A stretch of DNA of 64,000 nucleotides from Levilactobacillus namurensis (GTDB lineage: Bacteria; Bacillota; Bacilli; Lactobacillales; Lactobacillaceae). The translations under genes were made by a program, and so were the position numbers. The stretch lies in contig NZ_CP134159.1 of NCBI RefSeq assembly GCF_032197885.1, forward strand, positions 1,798,001 to 1,862,000, read 5' to 3'. Below are positions 1-8,984 of this stretch, piece after piece. The stretch's first letter is position 1; each line of letters begins with the position of its first letter. Under the pieces are notes generated by a model. It searched no databases. It was not told where the DNA came from and saw only the letters and a program-made list of their open reading frames with translations.

Positions 1-1
1 C

Positions 2-898
2 GCGGCGCCCGATGCAACGCTGGTGGTGCGCCTGGTCGATCAACGGGACCACCCCCTTCAGCCCGCACTGGTCTTAACGGGGCAGTTGAATGCCCCGGTG
101 CGCCTCAAGATTCCCGAGATTCCGGGGTACACCCTCCTGGATATTCAGGGATTCACCCAAAATTTTCTCAGTGCGTACGGCCTGACCACGCTAGTCTACC
201 AATCCATCTGGGGACAGCCCGTCACGACCTACCTGATCGACTACGATACCGGCCAGCTCCTGGCTCTCCCTCGGACCTTACGCGGTAAGTTGCGGACGCC
301 ATATCAGTTGACGCCCCCCGCCGTAACCGGCTACCACATCTTCCAGGCCGAAGGGAACCAGCACGGCCAGTTCAGCGATCAAAGCAAGCGGGTCCTGTAC
401 TTCTACCGACGCGACGCCTGGCAGACCGTCCAGCGGGTCCACCAATACGTGACCTTGACTGCCGATCACGACGTCTACGACCTCCCAGCGGGGACCGCGT
501 ACGGGTACCAGTTCCCGGCGACTTCCCTCTGGCGACTCTTCGCCATCATCACCCTCACCGACCAGTCCGTCTGGTATAACCTAGGGGGCAATCAATGGCT
601 GGCCGCGACCGATACGCAACGCCATCAGCACTGGTCACGAGTCATGGCACTCCCACCTAAAGTCACGACCTGGACGCAACGGCAGACCGTCCACTGGACC
701 GGTCACGTCGACTACGTGCCTCAGGGTCGTCTGACCATCTACCGGGAACCTTACGGTGAAGTCGCCGGGCAGTTGCAGAACGGTGACGCCTTAGACGTTC
801 GCCAGTGTCTCACCGACGATCAAGGGCTGGTCTGGTACCAAGTCGGTCCGGCCGCCTACATCAATGCGCGCTATGTTCGCCTGAATCCTCAAAAATAA
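2..898 (+). CDS. Cell-surface protein, C-terminal part (5' end outside window)
   Basis: The frame is open to the left edge, so the true start lies outside the window; the GTG at 23 is only the first internal start-like codon. The visible ~295 residues look like a lactobacillar surface protein. An N-terminal block (IPEIPGYTLLDIQGF, then VTTYLIDYDTGQLL) resembles MucBP-type repeats. The middle is rich in Tyr, Thr and Gln, and the last ~70 residues (YREPYGEVAGQL ... WYQVGPAAYINARYVR) resemble an SH3-like wall-binding module. No LPXTG motif or membrane anchor follows, so retention would rely on the C-terminal module. The assignment is by resemblance only; the signal peptide cannot be seen. Confidence 0.6.
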   Translation, partial: AAPDATLVVRLVDQRDHPLQPALVLTGQLNAPVRLKIPEIPGYTLLDIQGFTQNFLSAYGLTTLVYQSIWGQPVTTYLIDYDTGQLLALPRTLRGKLRTPYQLTPPAVTGYHIFQAEGNQHGQFSDQSKRVLYFYRRDAWQTVQRVHQYVTLTADHDVYDLPAGTAYGYQFPATSLWRLFAIITLTDQSVWYNLGGNQWLAATDTQRHQHWSRVMALPPKVTTWTQRQTVHWTGHVDYVPQGRLTIYREPYGEVAGQLQNGDALDVRQCLTDDQGLVWYQVGPAAYINARYVRLNPQK

Positions 899-902
899 CC
901 TT

Positions 903-946
903 AAAAAATGCGTACGACCAAGATTAGCCTGGTCGTACGCATTTTT
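903..946. terminator. Bidirectional intrinsic terminator
   Basis: Perfect stem AAATGCGTACGACCA / TGGTCGTACGCATTT around a 9-nt loop, with A- and T-runs on both sides. It serves the convergent surface-protein and dipeptidase genes. Confidence 0.9.
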
Positions 947-996
947 GTCATGCTTAATTTTTTATTCTGACTTGTCAGCCGGCCCCTAACCGTTTA

Positions 997-2436
997 CTAG
1001 AGGTTCTTATCCATGTTGAAGGTCAGCTGAGACAGGGTTAAGCCCTTTTCAATCAAGTCATTGGTGAACTGGGTCGTGACCTGCCGCATCTGGGCGGTGA
1101 CTTGATGGTTCTGTTCCGTCAGGAAGGCCGTCAACTCTTTGCCACTCAGCTGTTGCTGGTCCGCAGCCGCCAGGGCTTGGGCCACGTGGGTCCGTAAGTT
1201 CTGCTTAGCGGCCGTGACGTAATCAACGTCCTGTTCAATGAATTGCGTGTAGTGGGACTCCACGATCATCGACAGCTTCCGGTACATCCAGTAAGCACTG
1301 GTGTCATCCAGGTGCCGCGGCGTGGTCCGGTACGACGGGTCCGTGTCCGTGACGTTGGCAAAGAACGGCACGTACGGGCTGAACGCTGGGACCCCGAAGC
1401 ACAGCCACATCAAGGCTGAACGGTCCGCGGGCACGTCGTTACGAATCTGTAAGACGTGCGAGTTCTGGGTCCGGTTCATTGAGATTGGCCGGAACTTGGT
1501 CCGTAAGTCTTCTGGACCGTGACCCAAGGGATCGTACGGCGTCTCGTTGTAGTGGGAACTCAAAATGTACTCGATGTCTTCCACACTGATCTTGTGACTG
1601 GTCCGGCAAATGAAAGGCAGTTCGCTGGATTGCGGATCCTGCTTAATTTCTGGATTCAGGTATCGTTGACCGAACCAGACCCGCGGCGTGTTGTAGTGCC
1701 GGTCCTTTTCGGTACTGGTCCCAAAGATGTGCCGGAAGTTCCAGCCATCGCGGTCCGGGTTCAAGTGGTGGTCCGCGACGAAGGCCTGAATTCCCTCGGA
1801 AAACATGAAGTTATCGGGATCATCAAAGGTGACCTGTTGAATGGCAACTTGGTTAGCCGTGACGGCATAAGCGTCGTCAGGAATTCGTTGCGCGACCCAG
1901 TGATGGCCGGTCACGATTTCCATGTACCAGACTTCCTGGTTGTCGGAGAAAAGGACCCCGTTGCCTTCAGGTGAGCCGTATTGCTTGATCAGCTTGCCTA
2001 AGTAACGGACCCCGTCGCGAGCGGACGTAATGTAGGGCAAGACCATGGTCTGTAGAGAGTCTTCGGCCAGACCGTTAGCCACTAACGGGTCAAAGGCCAA
2101 TGCATCGGGATTCCCGTAGACACTTTCGGTCGCACTCATCGCGACGTTCTTTTGGTTGATCCCACTTTCGGCGTACTCCCCCGTTTTCTCGATCTCAACG
2201 TTCGGGGTCGCTAGGTACCGGTACCCGTCCTTGGGGATCGGGGCCGTAAACCCATTTTGGTTAGAGACCCAGGTCCGGTCTGGTTGGTCATGTTCGGCCG
2301 GGTGCACGTAGAACCGTTGCGGTGTCAGCGGTAAGAACGTATCATCGTTGCGGGCAATCATGGTTGACCCGTCAACGGTCGCATCCTTCCCCACTAGAAC
2401 TGACGTACAAGCCGTTAAGTGTTTTCCTATCTTCAA
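997..2436 (-). CDS. pepD: C69-family dipeptidase
   Basis: Peptidase family C69 (PepD-like) dipeptidase, an N-terminal nucleophile hydrolase that cleaves dipeptides in the cytoplasm. The N-terminus TACTSVLVGKDATVDGSTM carries the conserved Cys (residue 10 from my start), which is the family nucleophile, and NDDT follows. About 479 residues, normal for the family. The open frame reaches a GTG at 2445, but that codon overlaps the Shine-Dalgarno sequence. A TTG at 2436 lies 8 nt after AAGGAG, so I use it (MKIGKHLTAC). Monocistronic and convergent with the preceding gene across a shared terminator. Confidence 0.9.
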   Translation of the reverse strand: MKIGKHLTACTSVLVGKDATVDGSTMIARNDDTFLPLTPQRFYVHPAEHDQPDRTWVSNQNGFTAPIPKDGYRYLATPNVEIEKTGEYAESGINQKNVAMSATESVYGNPDALAFDPLVANGLAEDSLQTMVLPYITSARDGVRYLGKLIKQYGSPEGNGVLFSDNQEVWYMEIVTGHHWVAQRIPDDAYAVTANQVAIQQVTFDDPDNFMFSEGIQAFVADHHLNPDRDGWNFRHIFGTSTEKDRHYNTPRVWFGQRYLNPEIKQDPQSSELPFICRTSHKISVEDIEYILSSHYNETPYDPLGHGPEDLRTKFRPISMNRTQNSHVLQIRNDVPADRSALMWLCFGVPAFSPYVPFFANVTDTDPSYRTTPRHLDDTSAYWMYRKLSMIVESHYTQFIEQDVDYVTAAKQNLRTHVAQALAAADQQQLSGKELTAFLTEQNHQVTAQMRQVTTQFTNDLIEKGLTLSQLTFNMDKNL

Positions 2437-2577
2437 AACTACCACTCCTTTTGAGTAAAACCATGTTCCTCAGTTTACCGCTTTTTGACTGGGAAAACTA
2501 GCGGTCCGCTGGAAACCGTAGCGGGCCATCGCCACCGCCATCCCCTAGGTTAATTTTGTTACACATTTAAAAAAGTG

Positions 2578-2605
2578 TTGACATTTCTAATAGATTGTCT
2601 AAAAT
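2578..2605 (+). promoter_or_regulatory. Sigma-A promoter of the NADH oxidase gene
   Basis: TTGACA (2578-2583), a 16-bp spacer and TAAAAT (2600-2605), followed by a ~90-nt leader with a TTGTTAACAA palindrome just after the -10 box. A redox regulator might bind there, but the palindrome does not match the Rex consensus well. Confidence 0.7.
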
Positions 2606-2696
2606 GGAGTTGTTAACAATTGAAAAGGTTTTCTTTAGACAAGCTTGTGAAAACTAACGCAATAGACACTACTTTTGTTTTGGGAGGACTCTACTT

Positions 2697-4037
2697 ATGA
2701 AAGTCACAGTTATTGGTTGTACACATGCGGGTACTTTTGCCATCAAACAAATCTTAGCCGACCATCCCGATGCCGACGTTACGGTCTACGAACGAAATGA
2801 CAACATTTCCTTCCTGTCCTGCGGTATCGCCCTATACTTAGGCGGTCAAGTTGCTGATCCTCAAGGGCTGTTCTACTCGAACCCCGCGGAATTGACGAAA
2901 CTGGGTGCAGATGTTCAAATGAATCACAATGTCTTAGCGGTTGACTCAGCGGCTAAGACCGTGACCGTCGAAGACCTCACGACCCACGAACAGACCACTA
3001 GCTCTTATGACAAGCTGGTCATGACTTCCGGGTCTTGGCCCGTGGTGCCTAAGATTCCCGGCATCGACAGTGCCAAGGTCAAGCTCTGCAAGAACTGGAA
3101 CCACGCCCAGACGTTATTCGAAGACGCCAAGGATGCCAAGCGCATCACGGTCATTGGGGCCGGCTACATCGGCGCGGAATTAGCCGAAGCTTACTCCACC
3201 ACCGGCCATGACGTCACACTGATTGATGCTCAGGACCGGGTCATGCCCAAGTACTTCGACGCCCAGTTCACCGACGTGATTGAACAGGACTACCGCGACC
3301 ACGGCGTTAAGTTAGCCTTAGGTGAAAAGGTCGCCAGCTTCCAAGACACGGCTGACGGGTTGACCATCACCACCGATAAGGGGAGCTACGACACGGACCT
3401 GGCCATCTTGTGCATTGGTTTCCGGCCGAACACAGGACTCTTACAGGGCCAAGTCAAAATGGCGCCTAACGGGGCGATCCTGACCGACGACTACATGCGC
3501 AGTTCCAACCCCGACATCTTCGCCGCCGGAGACAGTGCCGCCGTCCACTACAACCCGACCCATAAGAATGCCTACATCCCATTGGCAACTAACGCGGTAC
3601 GTCAAGGCATCCTGGTCGGGAAGAACCTGACCAAGCCAACGGTCAAGTACATGGGGACCCAATCCTCTTCCGGACTGGCGCTGTACGGCCGGACCATCGT
3701 TTCCACTGGTCTGACGCTGGAAGCCGCTAAGCTTCAGGGCGTCGACGCCGACCAGGTCATCATCACGGACAACTACCGGCCAGAATTCATGCCGACCACG
3801 GAACCCGTTTTGATGTCACTGGTCTTCGATCCAACCACCAAGCGGATCCTGGGGGGCGCGTTGATGAGTAAGTACGACGTCTCTCAATCCGCCAACACCC
3901 TGTCCGTCTGCATCCAAAACGAAAACACGGTGGACGACCTCGCCATGGTCGACATGCTGTTCCAGCCAAACTTCGACCGGCCGTTCAACTACTTAAACAT
4001 CCTGGCCCAAGCTGCCCAAGCTAAACTGGCCAACTAA
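2697..4037 (+). CDS. nox: NADH oxidase (H2O-forming)
   Basis: FAD-dependent pyridine nucleotide-disulfide oxidoreductase, 446 aa, the usual length for LAB Nox. It reduces O2 to water with NADH, regenerating NAD+ in heterofermentative growth. Visible features: N-terminal Rossmann motif (VIGCTHAG), the single redox Cys42 in FLSCGIAL, a second dinucleotide-binding motif GAGYIGAELAEA around residue 155, the FAD motif DIFAAGDSA and a C-terminal dimerisation domain. CoA-disulfide reductase and NADH peroxidase share this architecture, so the exact reaction is inferred. SD GGGAGGA sits 8 nt before the ATG, with its own promoter upstream. Confidence 0.9.
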   Translation: MKVTVIGCTHAGTFAIKQILADHPDADVTVYERNDNISFLSCGIALYLGGQVADPQGLFYSNPAELTKLGADVQMNHNVLAVDSAAKTVTVEDLTTHEQTTSSYDKLVMTSGSWPVVPKIPGIDSAKVKLCKNWNHAQTLFEDAKDAKRITVIGAGYIGAELAEAYSTTGHDVTLIDAQDRVMPKYFDAQFTDVIEQDYRDHGVKLALGEKVASFQDTADGLTITTDKGSYDTDLAILCIGFRPNTGLLQGQVKMAPNGAILTDDYMRSSNPDIFAAGDSAAVHYNPTHKNAYIPLATNAVRQGILVGKNLTKPTVKYMGTQSSSGLALYGRTIVSTGLTLEAAKLQGVDADQVIITDNYRPEFMPTTEPVLMSLVFDPTTKRILGGALMSKYDVSQSANTLSVCIQNENTVDDLAMVDMLFQPNFDRPFNYLNILAQAAQAKLAN

Positions 4038-4049
4038 TCAACGGCACCT

Positions 4050-4093
4050 AAAAAGCCTCAGCATCAGGACTGCTCCTGGTGCTGAGGCTTTTT
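4050..4093. terminator. Intrinsic terminator after nox
   Basis: AAAGCCTCAGCATCAGGA and its near-perfect complement around CTGC, ending in TTTTT; the A-run on the left makes it usable by the convergent WxL gene too. Confidence 0.9.
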
Positions 4094-4117
4094 GCGGTCT
4101 ATTCTCCTGGTGGTGTC

Positions 4118-6259
4118 TCACGTTGGCGTATCACTCAGGGTCCAGGTGATCTCTGAGCTGTAGTTGCCGCTTACGGCATCCCCGTTGACGGTCAATTCCA
4201 ACCCCGTCTGTTGATTCCAGTCATCGACCACGTTGGTCAGGTCGCCGTTCCCGGAAGCCTGCCCCGTTGAGATGGTCGTAGCCGTACTGGTCACCGGCGT
4301 CTTCTGGGTCCCGTTACGGTAGACCAGTTCGCCGGCTAGGGTATCGCCATCTTGGGACTTGAACGGCGTTGCAGCGACTTGGAGTTGCCACTGCGAGCCC
4401 GCTTGCCGGGTATCAGAAATCTTGACTTCCCAATCACTGGTCCGTCCCACTTCTTGCGTCTGCCCCGTCAGTTGCGTTGCCTGAAAGGAACTATGCTTCG
4501 CCACACTGTCGAAGGCCAAGCCCCCCGTGACGTTAATGGTCACGGTAAAGCTACTGGATTGGTTCCCGTAAACGTCTTTGACGTAGATATCCACGGTGTT
4601 CTTCCCCGGTTTCAAGTCACTGGCTTTAGGGGTGAAGAGGACCTTCCCACTCAAGTCATCGTCCGGGTCATTGATCTTATAGCTATCTTGTGCCTGACCG
4701 TTAACGGTTGGATGCACGATTAAATCATCATTGGTCAACACAATTCCTTCGGGAATCAGGACCTGACCTTGAATCGTGGTGGTCTCCCCGGCATCGATAG
4801 TAACTTCCTTGGATGAGATTCGGTACAGATCGATATCCAGCTTGGGATTCAGCGTGAAGGCGGGCGTATCCGTAGTGGTCACACCGTTCACGGCGGAAAA
4901 AGTGCCGACCGCCGCTGGAATCTGGAAGGCCTGCTTCTCGTCCGCCGCCTCCCCGGTCAGACTGATCGTGGCCGTGGGGTTCTTGGGCGATAGGGCCTGC
5001 GTCAATTGGTAAGTCAGTTGCTGGTCGCTAATGGCGCTGGGATCGATATCCGCCGTTTCGCCGTTCGCGTAAGTGATTTTAATCTGATTGAAAGCCACCC
5101 TATCCGGTAAATTCAACTTAGCCACGACGTCCTTCCAGTCCTGCTTACCACCCTTATAGGTCAGCTGATAATCTAGGCGCAACTTATCCTGGCCCAAGAC
5201 GGCCTCACCATCTTGGACTTCCCGCTGGGTGGTCAGGTCGGTCAACGTGCTCTTCGCCGAAACGTCCACTAACCCCGGCACCCCTTCGAAGATGATCAGA
5301 TTGTTGGCGTAATCTTCTCCCGTGGCGCCGGTAAAGCCCCACCGAATCTTCCCCGTGTTGTCCGGGTCAATGATCTTCGGGTCGACCGTCATGCTCCGCG
5401 TCGTTCCGGTCTGGTCTTGTCCGGTCGCCGGATCCTTGTCGTCGAAGGTGTAGGTCATCTGCTTGGCCGCCGCGTCCCAATCGAGCGTGACGTGGTGCCA
5501 CTGCCCGTTGGCCAGGAAGTCGTAGTTGTCGCCCTGAATCACGTTACCGTGGTCCAGCGTTGCGTAGTAGACCGTGGTCTGCAGAGGCCAGACCCCAGAC
5601 TTTTTGGCCACATAAGTGTAGCTACTGCCCTCGCCCGGATAATTCGCTGCAATATGCGGTCCGGTCAACTTATCACCAGCATCGAACGAATCCGCATCCC
5701 CGGCGTTGCTAGCCGAGTTGGAGGTGTTCAGATGCGTGTCGAATTCCAACGCCCAACTATTTTGAATCGCCAACTTCGCCAATTCGTTAACGTCACTTTG
5801 GCTTTTATTGTTGTCCACCCCCCAGGCCCCTAGGGTCTCCCCGGAAACCTTCTTCCCGAAAGTCGGGGTAGCCCCTAATCCTCTAGGGTCGTTTTGGAGG
5901 ACAAACGCCATCCCGTCCGCCGCCTTCTTGCCGCGGTTCCCAAAGTAGATCCACATGGAGGCCTTTTCATCCGTATTCAAGTCAAAGGCATTCTCGTCCG
6001 TTGACCAGATCGTCCCGAACTGGTTCTTGGCGTTCGTCACCATCACGGCCTGCGTCCCCGTAATCGCCGGGTTCGTGGTGTCGACCACGGCCGCCTTATT
6101 ATTCGCGGTGGTCCCCGGCGTAAAGATCTGGTCCAACGCAATCCCTTGGGGGGCAGTCTTTAAGGCGTTATCGTAATCCGCATCCGCTTTAGCCGCCACA
6201 CTGCCAGTCATAAACAGTCCCAACGCCAACAATAAGCCAAGCCACTTTTTTAACCGCAT
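4118..6259 (-). CDS. Secreted L-type lectin-domain protein with C-terminal WxL domain (paralog 1)
   Basis: 713 aa. A signal peptide (KKWLGLLLALGLFMTGSVAAKA) is followed by a legume-lectin-like beta-sandwich, residues ~30-330, with ADGMAFVLQNDP, SWALEFDT, GQWHHVTLDWD and RWGFTGATG typical of L-type lectins. Bacterial Ig-like segments come next, including DLKPGKNTVDIYVKDVYGNQS. The C-terminus has the two WxL signatures, WQLQV and ITWTLSDTP, which bind peptidoglycan non-covalently. The likely role is carbohydrate adhesion at the cell surface; the ligand is unknown. It is a tandem paralog of the gene at 6686-8812. SD GGAGGAGA lies 8 nt before the ATG. No other WxL-locus genes (DUF916, small LPXTG protein) are adjacent. 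Confidence 0.88.
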   Translation of the reverse strand: MRLKKWLGLLLALGLFMTGSVAAKADADYDNALKTAPQGIALDQIFTPGTTANNKAAVVDTTNPAITGTQAVMVTNAKNQFGTIWSTDENAFDLNTDEKASMWIYFGNRGKKAADGMAFVLQNDPRGLGATPTFGKKVSGETLGAWGVDNNKSQSDVNELAKLAIQNSWALEFDTHLNTSNSASNAGDADSFDAGDKLTGPHIAANYPGEGSSYTYVAKKSGVWPLQTTVYYATLDHGNVIQGDNYDFLANGQWHHVTLDWDAAAKQMTYTFDDKDPATGQDQTGTTRSMTVDPKIIDPDNTGKIRWGFTGATGEDYANNLIIFEGVPGLVDVSAKSTLTDLTTQREVQDGEAVLGQDKLRLDYQLTYKGGKQDWKDVVAKLNLPDRVAFNQIKITYANGETADIDPSAISDQQLTYQLTQALSPKNPTATISLTGEAADEKQAFQIPAAVGTFSAVNGVTTTDTPAFTLNPKLDIDLYRISSKEVTIDAGETTTIQGQVLIPEGIVLTNDDLIVHPTVNGQAQDSYKINDPDDDLSGKVLFTPKASDLKPGKNTVDIYVKDVYGNQSSSFTVTINVTGGLAFDSVAKHSSFQATQLTGQTQEVGRTSDWEVKISDTRQAGSQWQLQVAATPFKSQDGDTLAGELVYRNGTQKTPVTSTATTISTGQASGNGDLTNVVDDWNQQTGLELTVNGDAVSGNYSSEITWTLSDTPT

Positions 6260-6434
6260 AACCGTCTCCTCCTCTCCTATTCATTTGAGTAAACATCTTC
6301 ATATGTTAATTCGTTTACAATATACCACAATAGGCTAAAAGTGTAACCAGGGAAACAACGCCCGAGGCAAAACTCGAAATAAATCCTTCGAAAACTGAAC
6401 GGGACGCTAAGAAGCCTAGGACAGACTGAAGCAC

Positions 6435-6532
6435 CCGCCTTACCGGTTGGGCCTGAAGAGGCTGGCATGTGGTGGGCACGACGTAAGCCCTAAAAATCTC
6501 AGGTCTTCAAGCTCGGCCTTTGGGTAAGGCGG
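6435..6532 (+). repeat. Shortened copy of the interspersed structured repeat
   Basis: Bounded by a perfect 10-bp inverted repeat CCGCCTTACC / GGTAAGGCGG. It contains the family core GGCTGGCATGTGGTGGGCACGAC and AGGTCTTCAAGCTCGGCCTTT but lacks the second arm seen in full copies, so it is probably an internally deleted copy. It lies in the 364-nt gap between the two WxL genes; the rest of that gap holds only the leader of the downstream WxL gene. Confidence 0.6.
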
Positions 6533-6623
6533 ATGATCATCGCCACGGTTTTATTTTAAGACCGATTCTTAATTCGGCTAAGCACCTACGTTCAACCTTC
6601 AGCCTTAAATAGGCCACGGTCAT

Positions 6624-6662
6624 AAAAAAAGCTCTGTAAAACCGTTTCGGTTCTACAGAGCT
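6624..6662 (-). terminator. Intrinsic terminator of WxL paralog 2
   Basis: On the minus strand AGCTCTGTAGAACC, a 5-nt loop, GGTTTTACAGAGCT and then seven T. Confidence 0.9.
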
Positions 6663-6685
6663 CACCTTAATATGTTTCAATCCCC

Positions 6686-8812
6686 TTAACTGGGAGTGTC
6701 CATCAATTGCCAGGTGATGGTGGTGTGGTAGGTCCCCGCCAAGGCTGCCCCGCCTAGCTGAAGGCCCACCCCGCTGGTCGCCGTCCAATGCTGGGTGATA
6801 TCCGTCACCGGATCCCCCGTCGTGATGCCCTGGTAGACCACCGTGGGCACCCGGTTCAGTACCCGTTCCGTAGCGCCTTGCCGGTAGATAACCTGGCCGG
6901 CTAACGCTACTTGTTGCGGGTCAATCAGTGGCGTGGCCGTGGCCTGCAGTTGCCAAGGACGGACACTCCGGCGCGTATCTAAGACCCGTAACTGCCAATC
7001 GTTGGTGTGCCAGACACGTTGGGTGTGTCCCAGTAGACGGGTGGCTTGAAAGTTCCCCCGCTTCGAGACGGTCTCAAACGTCAGCGTTCCCACGACCGTG
7101 ATGGTCACGGTCACCGGTGGGGACACGTTGCCCCCCGCATCGCGCGCACTTAGCGTGACCCGGTTCTGTCCCCACTTCAACTGGTGGGGGTCGGGAGTCC
7201 ACTGAATCTGGCCATCCCGAATCGGGACCCGGGGCAGCGTCCGGCCGTTCAATACCGGATACAACCAGACGTCATCGTGCGCCACCACGGGACCGCCGTC
7301 CTTTAAATGCAGTCGGCCCAAAATCGTCGTGGTTTCTTCCGGATATAACGTGTAGACCTTTTGCGGTAGGTCCACCACCAACTCCTGGTGAGGATAGACC
7401 TTAAACCCTGGCGTATTGGCCGTGGCCACCCCCACCCCGTTGGCGGACTGGAACACACTCAGGTGCGGGGCAACGTCGGTCACGGCAGCAACGTCTCTGA
7501 CGGTCCCTTGCAATGTCAGATGGGCCGTGGGCTGGTGCTGGGTCAACGTCCCCAAAGGTAAGGACTGATGTCCGTGTAACTGGTCGGCGGTCAACGGCGT
7601 GCGGGTCCCAGTCCCGTCAGTCACGGTCCCGGTCGTAAAGTCGAGGTGCTCCGGTAAATGCAGCTTACCCTCTAAACGTTCCCAGGCCTGTTTGCCCCCT
7701 AAATAGGTCAATTGATAATCCAACTCGACCTGCTCGCCACTGTGGATGCGGTCGCCGTCTTGAATCACCGTCCCCCGGGTCCGATTCGTCAGCGTCGCCG
7801 TGGCCGTCGAGTTCACCAGGTCCGGGACATTCTCGAAGACCACCAGATTATTGGCGGCGTGGGCTCCCGTGGCGCCAGTAAAGCCCCAGCGAACCTTTCC
7901 CGTGTGCTGCGGGTCAATGATCCGTTGGTCGATGGTCACGGTCCGCCGCTCAGCTTTCACCAACTGCGATTGGTCGTTAGCGTCCCGGTCTGGCTGTTTA
8001 TCATTATAACTATAGGTCATCTGGCTCTTCTGAGCGTCCCACTGCAACGTCACGTGGTGCCACTGACCATCCGCCAGTAACGGCTGGCCAGAATTAGCCG
8101 CCTGAATCAGACCCCGATGCTGCATCTTCGCGTAGTAGTTTTTCTCAAAAATCCACTTCCGGTTCAACACCATGGTGTAGCTGCTAGCCTGCGCCGGATA
8201 ATTCACCGCAATGTGCGCGGCCGTTAAGTCGTGGTCGAAGGACCCCGCAACACCCGGCTGTTCGGAACCGTTCACGAAGGTGTCGAATTCCAGCGCCCAA
8301 CTTCTTTGAATGGCGCTGTCCGCAATATTTTGTGCCGATGAATTCCAACGGTCAAAGTCCACCCCCCAGACCCCCAGCGTCTCGCCAGACGTCCGGTTAC
8401 CGGGGAACTTGGGCTTGGCCTGCAGCCCAACCGGGTCGTTTTGCAACACAAACGCCATCCCGTCGGCCACCCGATAACCGTCCCGGTCCTGATCAAAGTA
8501 CATCCACATCGATACCTGCTGGTCGCGGGTCAAGTCGAAGTAATTGGCCTCCGTCGACCAGATGGCCCCAAACTGGTTAACGTCATCGGTCACCACCACC
8601 GCCTGTGTCAAGGGGTTAGCCGTCTCCTTAACCCGCGAAACGTTCCCCTGAGCTCGTCCGGGAGTAAAGACCCCGTCCAACTTGATTCCCTGCGGTGCCT
8701 GGTCTAGTGCCTGATTCAGGGTCGCCCCCTGGGCCCGTACTGGTGCTAGGCCCAGAATCACCCACGCCGCCAGAATCACCAGCCACCCCAGCCGCCATTG
8801 CCACTGTTGCAT
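6686..8812 (-). CDS. Secreted L-type lectin-domain protein with C-terminal WxL domain (paralog 2)
   Basis: 708 aa, the same layout as its downstream neighbour. A Trp-rich N-terminus with a signal peptide ending near LAPVRAQG is followed by the lectin sandwich (NQFGAIWSTE, DGMAFVLQNDP, SWALEFDTFV, GQWHHVTLQWD, KVRWGFTGATG). Ig-like segments follow, then a WxL domain with WQLQATATP and ITWQLMDTP. The two proteins are clearly homologous along their length but well diverged, so the duplication is old. SD GGAGG lies 9 nt before the ATG, and the gene has its own terminator, so each paralog is a separate transcription unit. Likely a surface adhesin; the sugar ligand cannot be told from sequence. Confidence 0.87.
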   Translation of the reverse strand: MQQWQWRLGWLVILAAWVILGLAPVRAQGATLNQALDQAPQGIKLDGVFTPGRAQGNVSRVKETANPLTQAVVVTDDVNQFGAIWSTEANYFDLTRDQQVSMWMYFDQDRDGYRVADGMAFVLQNDPVGLQAKPKFPGNRTSGETLGVWGVDFDRWNSSAQNIADSAIQRSWALEFDTFVNGSEQPGVAGSFDHDLTAAHIAVNYPAQASSYTMVLNRKWIFEKNYYAKMQHRGLIQAANSGQPLLADGQWHHVTLQWDAQKSQMTYSYNDKQPDRDANDQSQLVKAERRTVTIDQRIIDPQHTGKVRWGFTGATGAHAANNLVVFENVPDLVNSTATATLTNRTRGTVIQDGDRIHSGEQVELDYQLTYLGGKQAWERLEGKLHLPEHLDFTTGTVTDGTGTRTPLTADQLHGHQSLPLGTLTQHQPTAHLTLQGTVRDVAAVTDVAPHLSVFQSANGVGVATANTPGFKVYPHQELVVDLPQKVYTLYPEETTTILGRLHLKDGGPVVAHDDVWLYPVLNGRTLPRVPIRDGQIQWTPDPHQLKWGQNRVTLSARDAGGNVSPPVTVTITVVGTLTFETVSKRGNFQATRLLGHTQRVWHTNDWQLRVLDTRRSVRPWQLQATATPLIDPQQVALAGQVIYRQGATERVLNRVPTVVYQGITTGDPVTDITQHWTATSGVGLQLGGAALAGTYHTTITWQLMDTPS

Positions 8813-8935
8813 GCCCTGCTTCCTCCTTCGCTAAAGTTTGTCGCTTAAATTTTAGCAAAGTTAACTGTACACAACCAAGTTGGAGCAATTTTTAAATGTG
8901 AGCCCACTTAAACTGACCAGAGCATCCGGATCACG

Positions 8936-8970
8936 AAAAAAAGACCGCGCGACAATCGGTCGCACGGCCT
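8936..8970 (-). terminator. Intrinsic terminator of prfC
   Basis: Minus-strand stem CCGTGCGAC / GTCGCGCGG followed by GGTC and a T-run of eight. Confidence 0.85.
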
Positions 8971-8984
8971 TCCTCAACTATCGT

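Noticed and set aside
2606..2660. Rex operator in the nox leader
   Set aside because: TTGTTAACAA and a separate TTGTGAAA half-site are present, but not the full TTGTGAA-N4-TTCACAA arrangement.
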